A stretch of DNA of 64,000 nt from contig NC_060118.1 of assembly GCF_021155765.1 (NCBI RefSeq), forward strand, positions 11,975,146-12,039,145, given 5' to 3'. Positions 46,986 through 58,900 of this stretch are shown piece after piece. Under the pieces are notes generated by a model. It searched no databases. It was not told the DNA's origin and was given only the letters and a program-made list of their open reading frames with translations. The DNA comes from Diprion similis. Its lineage: Eukaryota; Arthropoda; Insecta; Hymenoptera; Diprionidae. The first letter of the stretch is position 1. Each line of letters starts with the position of its first letter. Both the position numbers and the translations under genes were made by a program.

Positions 46986-49900
46986 TGTATAATGCTGTGC
47001 GGTATATTCATTACAGATGAAATCAGACAAAAACGGAGAGCGTTTTGAAAAATTATATTATACATATTATTATAATCCCTGCCGAACAAAAAAAAAAAGA
47101 CATATTCAAATCTCATCGACGCGGTTCAAAAACTTGAATTGCAAGAGAAAAAAAAAAACAGAAAAAACAACAACAACGACGACAAGAAACTTGAAAAACT
47201 TGAAAAACAAGCGATATTTTTTGCCGATCGATTGTGCATCGCGGATCATATGATGTTTCAACACGCAACTGCAATTCCAACATTTAATTTAATCAATATA
47301 ATGCATTTAGTTGGCACCCCCTTCATGTTTATATGTATGTAGGTATATACATAAACGTTATACATGCACGTATTCATGCATGATGCAGCGACTTCTGACG
47401 CCCATACCACATATAGGTATATATACTCTTATTTCCGCGTCTCGTGTCAATCACGATTCTAATAATGGTCTAACGCGTAGATAATTACCTACATTTGAGG
47501 TTATGTATATGTATATACATATTTGTAAATCTTTTTTTTTCTACTCGAGAGTCATTATTGCGATATAATGTAAATTGTTAATTTTAGAAACAAATTTATT
47601 GGCAAAATAAGTCGAATCGCGATAATTGAAGGAATAATTAATTTCCGAGAAAGTTACCCCTTTACATGTATATATATATTACAAAATTATTATAAATATA
47701 ATTTTATAAATTCAAGATGGTGGATCCAATATGGCGGACGCAAATATCAAATTTGATCGCATCCGGAGAAAAAATTCTGTCCTGAGGTTTTTGGGGTCGT
47801 TGATTATGAATCTGAAATCAGATTTCAAAAATTTCGTACGGCGAAGCTAATCAGCAACCCGGAAAATCCCTGCATAAAATTTTATGACCGGATTCGATCA
47901 AATTTGAAATTTTCATCGGCCATATTAGATCCGCCATCTTGAATTTTTGAAATCAAATTTCAGATTCGTAATCAGCGATTCCAAAAACCATAAGATACTA
48001 TCTTGTTGTAAAAATTGACTCAGCATAATAACGGGTGACTTAAAGGATTAGAACAAGCCAAATTTGTTGAATATTAAAATCCTCTTGAATTTATTTGTAC
48101 CCGTTAAAAATAGACAGTTAACTAGACATGAACTTTTAAAATTAAGACAAGGAAATAATCCACGTTATATGTTATAGTATATACCAGAAGAAATCAAAAA
48201 TTCACCCAAAACAAAAGAAAAGAATGACCATTTTCAGATTGCATCAGATTGACAATGCAAATTTAGGAAAATTAAAATCAGCGTTGAGTTTGCAGAATCT
48301 TTGTGAGCATATTTTTCAATACCCATATATGACGATTAGTACTGAAAATTTCAAACAATTTTGGACGTTTTGTAATAACAATTTATCCTGAAAATTCGTA
48401 CATCGTCGTTGTTATCTACATACATAATGCATGTATCAACGTTAAGAACTTGAACCTGCATTTTATATCTTTATGTCTATTTGTCGATACCATGTAAAAT
48501 CGTTCCTTATACTGAATTGTTATTTCACCCATTCTTCTTTTACAGATTTGATACACTGTACAAACGAGCCAAATGTCTCGATACCACAACTGGCTAACCT
48601 GCTCATCGAGCGGTCGCAGAACACAAATTGGACTGTCGTATTCAAGGCCCTTATCACTGTACATCACATGATGTGCTATGGAAACGAGGTGTGTAATAAA
48701 TCATCTTCATTTTCATCGTCATGGTCATCCTCTTTTATTGATTTCTATTAGAAATTAGAACGGCTTTTCATGCTTCAACAGATTTTCACTGACCCACTCT
48801 TTTCCTTTACTTTTCAGAGGTTCACCCAGTACCTGGCGTCAAGTAACAGCACTTTTCAGCTCAGCAGTTTTCTGGACAAAAGTGGGGTGCAAGGTGAAAA
48901 TTAATGCTTGATGAATAATCGAATGTATTATAATATACGTGATTGAAAATCATCATCATGCAATCAGCATCAACATCGTTATCATCATTACAGTTACTGT
49001 CGCTACCTTAATTCAATTTTTACTATTTATGATGCATCTCTACAGACTCTGTTCAAATCGTGTCGCGTGATTTCTTTGCCATTTTTCTTCCTCACGGAAT
49101 TTTCTTCACACATCACAAATCGAAAATTGTTTCTCCTCTTTGTTCAGTATTCATTTCCCTCCATTTATACTGTCTGCATACATTGTTTTTACTGTAACTA
49201 ACTGCACATGTGGAACGGAGAAAAAAAAAAACCAAAAAGGAGGAAAGAAAACAAACGATACATTAACAATTCTCTTACTGTTAACATGGTGATTAATTTT
49301 CATCAATCAAGACGTGTCAATAACTGCAATGATGCATCTTACGTTGATAAAATATTATTATTTTTTTTTTCTTTTATATACAAGACCTTTCATTATTCCT
49401 CGTTAACTTGCAGTAAATCGGTTGTTATTCATGTTTACATTTTCCTTTTCTATCAACAGCTTTTCTGTTAAAATTGGACCTAAAATGAAGAATAATGAAA
49501 TGATTGGAGAAAAAATCTGTCTCCTCTGTTTAAATATCTGTTTTCCATGTATCTAAATTCTCTATCATGTGTATCTCTGATTTATTACTAACCGGACTAA
49601 TTTTCTGTTTTTGGGAACAGCTGGAGCACGTGTGGGTGAGTTGTGTTACGTAGAATTACCGAACTAACTTTAACTTTAAAAATGAACAGTTCTGAATAGT
49701 TGCTTGTCTTATACTCGAACGCAATATTCATGATGAGAAAAGAAATTTGTTCTCAGTATCGTATAATAATAACATTTATTCATCGATATTCACCTCATCT
49801 TATCGAGACAATTTTAACTGACTGTTATAATATTGCAATGTCACTTTATTCTCTTACGACTTCTCTAAACGTCCGTTCGTTGTCTCATCTCGTCGTTTCT

Positions 49901-52900
49901 CTTGAAGACATGGGTATAATTGTTGAAGAATTGAAACAAATTGACAGTAACTAGTCACAATTTTTATTAATCTGTTAATTCTGCAGTTGTTTTTTATATT
50001 CGTAAATTTTTTTCCGGCTTTTGAATAATCTTATTTTCTTACGCTCTAATCGAACAGTTTGCAAATGTCTCTTATCTTTGTTTGTAGGATACGATATGTC
50101 GCCGTTCATCAGGCGGTATGCTAAATACTTGAACGAGAAAGCACTTTCGTACAGAACCGTTGCGTTTGATTTTTGCAAAGTCAAACGAGGGTAAATAAAC
50201 CATAATTATAGTATTTTTATCGTATAACATGACTGCGTTAAGGAAACGCTTCTTACATCACAAATTCGAACGATATAGAAACTCACCGATTTTCTTCGTT
50301 TCACTTTTTTTATTCACAGCAAGGAGGATGGTACTCTTCGAACGATGAACCCGGAGAAATTGCTCAAAACTTTACCCGTTCTTCAGGCGCAACTAGACTC
50401 GTTACTGGAATTCGACTGCTCGGCCAATGATCTTACAAACGGTGTTATAAACATGGCCTTTATGCTTCTCTTCAGAGATCTCATCCGTTTATTCGCCTGT
50501 TATAACGACGGAATTATTAATCTATTAGGTAAATCGTAGTTTTCTCAGTATCGTAGAAAGAAAATTATCATTTGGACGGTTTTTGTTGTTTTTTCTGTTT
50601 CAATTATAATGTTTAAATTTTCTTTCTTTCTAGAAAAATACTTCGATATGAATAAGAAACAATGCCGGGATGCGTTAGACCTTTATAGAAAATTCTTAAC
50701 CAGAATGAACAGCGTTGGAGAATTCCTGAAAGTTGCAGAGGTAAAGATAATCCCTACGATTAATAATCCGTCGATAGAGTCGACGAATATTGTTTATGCA
50801 TTTCTCATTTAAATATTCTCCCTTTCAGAATGTTGGTATCGATAAGGGAGACATTCCAGATCTCACAAAGGTACGAAGAGTTAAAACTATTTGCAAATTT
50901 TCTACTCTACCCGATCCAAGTAAAACATACAAAACTAATAATAATTCAAAGTTTTTATACTCGGATACATGTCTGAAAGGTAAAACCTTGTCAGTTGTCA
51001 ATAGATTATTGGCGTAGAATAGTTTGGTAGTGAGTTGAAGGCTTTAAAAAAAAATATATCCAATTGCATATCGCTTCTCGGGTGTTTCTTATGCCACAAA
51101 GTTGTTATTCACAGCTTGAAATTTACAAAAGTAAATAAATTCCCTGCACTTCATCCGACGTTGTCGTCTCTTCGATATAAGTGTATCGTCAATGCAGCTG
51201 AAACAATCCCCAGCAGCGGTGATAACATACTTATAAGCATATTTTGACGAAGCGTCGCAGAGTGACTGGTAATTTGATAAAAATATTTTTCTAGGCTCCG
51301 AGCAGTCTGCTTGATGCGCTCGAACAGCATCTTGCCTCCTTAGAAGGAAAGAAAGGATCTGCGGCTAATACGCCAACGCAAACAGCTAGGTAAGATCACA
51401 GTACATTGTCTTCTTCTTATACTCTCTAACGTAGCGGGTATGACAAAGATTATTAACATACAATTGAGGTATGGATGATAAAAAAAAAAGAAACAAAAAA
51501 AAACCCTCAATTGATTGTAAATATATATATGTATAAAAATGCCTAGGGAAATTTATTTACAATCTTGACAATATGTTTGTTTTTTTCTTTTTCTCTCTCT
51601 CTCACTCTCTCTCTCTCTCTCTCACTCCAATCAAATATATTATACCTTGATTATTATCTGGTCGCAATGATCGGCATTCAATATTACTGTCAAAGTTTAC
51701 AATATCAATACGCACGTGGCTTTGCTGCATCGTTCATATTTACTAATGCTGATATCTTGTTATTATTTTCTCTTCTTCTTTTTCTTCTTCTCCTTCTTAT
51801 TGTTATCGTTAGAATTTTTACTCTTTATCTTTGCAATCGTTGGGAAAATATTTCTGAATAGCTGTACCATGATGACAATTAATCGTTTATAAATATGTAA
51901 TATTGGTAAATCGACAGATGTTAAAAATATTTTTCGCTATATTATATTACGTACCCAGAGGTTTTCAAACCACATCGCACCTCATGGTAATTGTTATTTA
52001 AATCTTTTCTACCGATGATCATACATCTCGTTTTAATGTATTTCACGGTACTTATAGTTTTTTTTGTTCTTACCGACAGCATTAGACATTATTTTCAATC
52101 CTTTCCATCATCTAGTCTGCGATTATTACACTAAAGCCTCTCTAGAAACAATCTAAATCATTTTCTTTTTTCCAACCGTTTAACCAAAACGAAGAAAAAC
52201 TCGATGTAGTTAAGAAATGTTGAAGAAGCTTTGATAAGATTCATCAATGTCTCTGGCTTTTGTCCAAAACACTAAGGAAAATATGCATATGAATCTTTAT
52301 ACCTCTAAATAAGGCATAATACTGGTATTATTGTATTATTTTAAAGCAATTGGTGATCAAAATACTACGTAATATTGAAGTTGAGAATCGTAATAAAAAA
52401 GATTCAGCGAAGCATCGAATTACACGTTAGTTGTAAATTAGTATGATTCCCAACGTCAATGTAATCGTGTGTTGCAATGAAACCAATATCGCTGTCATTT
52501 CTATCCATCCCCGCCCCTCCGCCCTGAATAATAGAGGTTTTTTTTTTCAATTCACACACACCAACATACTTTGTGTTTTCGAGTAGATTAATTTGTATGT
52601 TTATTGTAAAAATATTTCTCAGCGCACATATTTTATATCTTTGTCGTACTTCCCCCTGTTAATACAAGATCAAATCCGATGGATGAACCTTACAATACAA
52701 TACACATACTTTTTCAAAATATAATTTTAAATTTAGTATCCATACTTATACAAACTCAATCCAAGTATCCCAGAATTTTTATATCCAATTTGTGTGTACT
52801 GTATTCTGAGCTTCGATTGTATTTTAGAATTTTTCTTTTCCTTTTTTTTTCTCTCTATAAACTTGTATGTTCCTCGAATTATAATTGTGTTCTTTGATAA

Positions 52901-55900
52901 CGCACTCAGAGAAGTCGCACATAAATTGTTGCAACCACAATTGATGCACCAAATTATCTTCTAGTTGCACATGTATTTATTTGTCAAATTGATTTCAATC
53001 TCACTCCTTTGATATACAAGTAGTAGATTATTTTCGAATATGAAAACACCCGTCAATGGTTGAAGTATTAATACGATCATTGCTCAATTCCTGTACTTTT
53101 GGCACCTCACGCAGTTGAATTATTGCTAATTATTTGCAAAATTATATCTCTCTCTTTGCATGCGGCAAAAGAAAATAAGAATAAAAAGGGGCTGATTAAT
53201 TTAGAATAAATGCATGTGTGATATACTATACTTGTACATAAAAAGATTTACACAACTATACATTTGTATATACCCACATGTATATAGATATGTATATAAA
53301 TATTTATACACGTATAAATGAAACACAGTTTTGTGTCGTACCTTTAATTTTTGATGCATTGTAGCCTCTGTACGTACTACACTATTTATTTGTTTGTTCT
53401 TTTTGTTTTCTCTCCTTTATTTTTCAATTATCAACATTCCCGCTCACCACTTATCCCTCGTCACAACCAACACTTGATATCTTTCAACGTTGAAATCTAT
53501 CTTCCCTGTCGTATCCGTTGAAAAAAAAAACAAAAAAAAAAAAAACAACATTACCTCTGACGAACCGTCATCCCTTCACACACACCCAACAAACCCTATC
53601 ATTGCCCAAGCAGCCATAGAACGAATGTAAAGTCGGGAGTGTCCGCCCTGTCTTCCACCAGCATGGCGTTTGGAACAGCAGCCAGCAACGCAAGACTAGA
53701 TCAGACTGGAAATGGGCACATTGACGAGGCGTTGAGACAACAGGCTCTAGCCGAGGAAGAGGCAGCTATGAATCAGTACAAGGCAAGTAATCAAGAATCG
53801 AAGAACAGTTTTTACTGCGGTGTATATATATTTTAACTACTCGACCGAACTTCGATTCGTCTTATTGCCATATGATCCAACAAATTTTTATCCACTTAGG
53901 CCAAAGTACAGTCACCGTCGGGTGGCCCGAGCACTAATCCATTTCTCAGCTCTCCGACGAACAATGCTGGACAGCCAATCGTTGATTTATTCAGCTCGGC
54001 TCCGGTGACGGATAATCAGGTGCGTTTGAAGAAGAGTCCAAAACGTCGTTGATTGACATTTTTGTTTATTATAGAGAAGAAATACCGGTTTTTGATAAAA
54101 GTATTGAATATAAACTAACAAATTACAGTCACAAAAAGCATCGGATGACCTTCTGCAACTTGCGGGGAATCCGTTCGCGGATATGTTCGGTAATTCGCAA
54201 CCGCAGCCACAACCGGTCCAACCTGCGCCTGTTCAAAACAATATGTGGATGACAAACGGTAATGGTAAATGCAACATTATACTTTTTCAATTTTATTATT
54301 CAGCCGCACTTTTTGTATGCAATAATTATGTAGAGACAGTTTTTATTTTATGCACTTTATTTCTTTAGTGCTTTTCTGTTTTGATTTGTAGGTTTCGGAG
54401 CTGCTCCACCACCAGCAAATAATGCCTTTGTTACAGATAACAATTTCTCGTCTGTATTTGGAAATAATCAAGAACAGTCAAGTGAGTATTCTAATACGAA
54501 TCTTTTCATACGTCCTGTAAAAACTCCCACTAGCTCATTGTGTTTATATATTATTTCATTTCATTTCATTTCATTTCATCTTTTTATCATATTATACAAC
54601 ACCAAACTCATTTTTCATCTCGTCTCACTAGTTTCCAATGCTCCCTGTGCCATAAATGAAGTTTCAATGAGTCTTTCTATCATTGGTTCTTCCCGACTGA
54701 TTCTCCGAAAAAAAAATGACATAGACTTTAAGCTCACTGACAAATACTAGACGCATACAAGAAAACTAATCGAAAAATGACACTTCGAGACTTGATGAAT
54801 ACAAAAAAAATTTCGATTTGTACATTGGCCAGTGAGAAAAAGTGACAGAAACACATAAGGATTGGTTAGCGTTACATGTCTTTAAATGTTAACAATGTAA
54901 ATATGAACGTAACACGCAGCTAACAATGCACGTCGACTAATTTTTGCGCAAGCTGCTGCCACAGGACTAACCGGTTCCGTACCCAATCCATTCATGTCCG
55001 ATTTCCCAACGTCCGGTCCTCAGCCAACGAATGCAGCCAATATCGGCTTGTTCGATAGCAACACGGACCTGACATCCTCAGAAAGTCAACCATCCGCCGG
55101 TGGCGGGGACCTATTCAGTGCTGGCGGTCAGGCAGATTTCTTTGGGGGCGACGGTACAGTGGTCGGTACCACGGAGGCGGGTAACGGGGACGCAGTTCTT
55201 GGATCGTTACCAGGTGCGGCGTCCTCTGGAGCCCTTGGCTCTGGAAAGTCCACTGCAACGCCGCCACCCAGACCACCGCCTCCCGCAAGTGCTTCTAACG
55301 GTACGCCAAGAGCGATGTCTCCTGCCATTGGAGGCGCCTCGACTGGCCGAGCCGCAGGCTCGGCACCCAGCAAAAGCGCCTTCGACGATCTAAATGACAG
55401 TATTCGTATGGCCCTGGGTGGGTCGCCGTCACGCCCGCCACCTCTGGCCCAACAAGCCGTTCCTCCTGCTTCGCAACAATCCCAACAACAGCAACAACAA
55501 CAACAACCGGCTTTGGTTGGCTTCGATAAGTTTGACATGGGGGGAATGGGGGGTATTGGGGTCGTTGGACAACCTGTAATGAGTGGAGTTGTCGCTCCGG
55601 GTTACGGTATTCCTTCCCAAACCCAAATTCCTGTCGGGTACGGTTCGCCGGCAAAGCAGCCTATGTCAGGTGACGGGAGTCTCATCACTAGAATGCATGC
55701 AATGTGTCCTTGTTCAGTGCTCCGAGCCCAAAAAATAACAATTTATATCGTAGTTTAGGCTGAAGTCAACGCTTTAAGAGCCAACCATACCAGTTTCTTT
55801 TTGTAACATATATACACGCGTGCAAGCGATTTTCACGGGATAAATTTTCCGTCATTAGAACTTAGATCAAGGTCAAATTATACTTACCGAGCTCTTGCTA

Positions 55901-58900
55901 TCATTTACTTTGACGTGGAATAACATTTTATACCCAACTAGCTTTGATAATCGGTTTAGAAACGAATCAAAATTTCAGGTGTGTCTAATAGCGGCCATTT
56001 TGATTTTATGCATAATTGCTTTCATTGGAAAAAAAAGGGCGTATGGTTTTCTCTTAACGAATGTTTAACTATTATACGCATTATTTTATTTTTTCTTTCT
56101 TCTTATACGCATTCTTTATTCTATTTACTTTTGTACTAAGTACTGATTTAGTCGATTACGTTGTAGTTATAAATGTCAGCCAGTGAAACTGTTTTCATTT
56201 GGTGAACAATGCTGTACAAGATAATTTATTTTAACTTCAGCTTTTTATTTATTACTACCACTAACAAAACCTGGCTACACCAGTGTCTGCGATTAACTAC
56301 TGAAATTCCTCAGATATCTGAATCCATTTTGTTGATGTGTTGTTATTCGTAACTGTACCGTATTATCTTGATGTACTAATAGAGTGATTTAGTGTTTTCC
56401 TTTAAATTTGGTTTTATGCGTAGTTGTTCCAAGCACAAAAAGTGTATCTATGCACTCGTAATTCATCAATTCACATTGACTAATTGTGCAGAATGAGAAT
56501 AGAAACTCTAATACTTAGTTATTTATCACAAGCTATCACCAGTGAAAAGTATAATTAACGTTCACTTAGCGCTTGAATTCGACGAATTTCTCGCATCACT
56601 TTGTTCGTTTTATCGCACAATAATTTACAGTAAACAATACTTGAGCAACAGTGTAAACGGATTCCGACGGCTTAACCATAGATAAAAGAACTATTCAAAA
56701 ACGCTACTTTCTATCAAATTAATATCAGCGACTATCTGGTATTTGGGATCTGCTTTTCTGGGGCTTTGGCTGACGTAGGTGTTGCTTAGGTTTTGACGGT
56801 TTGGGCTCGGTGCTGAAGCCATCCACCACTGTGTCTGGAGCTAATAACGTTTCAGCAGCGGGTCAACCGGCGACAACTGGAAGCGGCGGAAAGGTCCTGA
56901 CTGGTGACTTGGACAGCAGTCTTGCCAGCCTCGCGCAGAATCTTTCTATCAATAAGAGTGCTCAGCAACAAGTCAAGTGCGTATCGTTGCTCTGAAACTT
57001 TTTATAAAACCCACCACTATGTATACGATACTCAAAAGTCTCAATCATTGTCTTTTTCGCTGTTGAAGATAATCAACGTACTTTTTTCATTATTCAAGGG
57101 GAATGCAATGGAATTCTCCAAAAAACGCTGCTAAGACTGGAGGACAAACGGGTTGGACGCCTCAGCCGATGGCAGCGACGACAGGTGCCGGTTATAGACC
57201 AATGGTGAGTTGAATTTTTCTCTTTATCTGTATTATCGTTGTTATTATCATCATTATTATTTTGTAAATAATAAATTATTACTAGCACGTTAATAGTTCT
57301 TTGTATAAACATACACACGCACACACACACAATTTAATATATCACATGTAGGTGTAATGAATAGCTTTCTTTGAGCGATTTCTTCTCTCCAAGCTTTTGA
57401 TCGCATTTTTATACAATATAGAGCACCGTATCCATGTAAGTTGCACATGATATTTCGTTATTCGTAATCCCCAACTTTGAGTGTGTAAGGATTTTTTTTG
57501 TCAAGTTCCTGTAAAACTGTGTGTACATATATAATAGATAGAGAAAACAGAGTTTTGATATTGTCTTGCATCGTGCTCAGGAAATACCTGCAAATATGCT
57601 GTTTGACAACATATTGCTGTAAGTAGAAAGTTTTTGATTAATCGTCGTAACTTTGACTATATTTCGTTTAATATTATATAATATCAATTATAGCTTTTAA
57701 TTTGGTTTGCTTCGCTTAAATAAAAATATGTTATATATATACAACATTGAAATAACTAATAACTGATTGTTTAACTCATCGCAGTAGATTTAATCATCAT
57801 TTGTGTATCGAATGTTGGAATAATATCAAGTAAATCGACTAGTGTAACACAGGAGGAATTATATCACACGTAACGTTAGTACAATGTTACAGAAGCCTTT
57901 TTGTATACCTTCCCAAAATCGTAAAGTATTGTTTCGATATTTAGGCCAGTATTGTTCTCCGGATGATCGTTGAGCAATATATTACGCGTAAGAATAATGT
58001 TTTCGTGTTTGCATTTTATCGCTACGAGTTATTTTCTTTACTTCGGATCCGATCGAAATTCGCCAAGATTCGCTTTTTTGTTTTCTTTTGTTTTTCTTAA
58101 GTTAGTGATGATTGGCATATTTAGTGCAGTGATGCATGCGTGGCATATGGCATGTTGCCGGCTGTTACAGGGCCAAGGAATGACACAACTTCCTCCAACA
58201 GCCAGTATGGGCTTCCCCACCCAGCCTGCTATGCCTCTGGTGAGTTATCCTCCCATTTCAATTCACGCATACTTCTTCCCTGTTCCGTAGTTTAAAACGT
58301 TTGTTATTTTTTTTTCTTCTCCCCTCTTCCGTCTGCTCCGTTCTATAAATAATTAATTAGTTTATCGCAGTAGTTCAGCATAACGAATAACGTTGCCGTT
58401 TCGTATGTGAAAAGATGATACGTTACCAATTTTGCAGGGTATATTCAGGAAAGTAAAAAAATATCAACACAAAAACAAACTTAGTAGGCATATTTTTGAC
58501 TGGAATAAATTGGTAAATCTCAATTGAATGAGTGTCGAGAAATCTGTAATTCATCGTTGTTGATTGGTACAACGGTGTTTTTAGTTCACTGCACGCTCTG
58601 CTTTTGCAACTATAACTATACAGAAACACCTATCGCGTCGAAGAATTGATGGTCTTAGGCCTTTGCTTCGATAACCAAACAGGCTTAATTATCAACTGGT
58701 AATCAAAGAGTAAAGATTAGTTCTAACGGTATATTATTGAATACACATAATAATTTCACATTCTCACCATCACCTTTATCGCAATCGCCTCTCCTAATAG
58801 GGTCTTTGGCCTATGATAACAAAGAGCTAACTTGTTTATTATTTCTGTATTCTTTTTGTTTTGCACATTGTAGTAGTAGTTCTACTTTATATTATTATAA

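Larger units (their letters stand above)
27713..48545 (+). other. lap intron 1 (20.8 kb), repeat-filled
   Basis: The donor is ACT|GTGAGT and the acceptor TTTTACAG|ATTTG, joining at phase 1 inside HLDY. No coding exon or other gene is supported in between. All open frames here are short and come from microsatellites or repeat copies. The content is AT-rich DNA with di- and trinucleotide runs, a large palindrome, four copies of a composite repeat, a SINE and long G and C homopolymers, listed separately. First introns of this size often hold enhancers; I cannot identify one. Confidence 0.85.

Noticed and set aside
56771-56780. Alternative acceptor for lap exon 15
   Set aside because: Using the AG at 56777-56778 places a TAG in frame three codons later; the acceptor at 56788-56789 keeps the frame.
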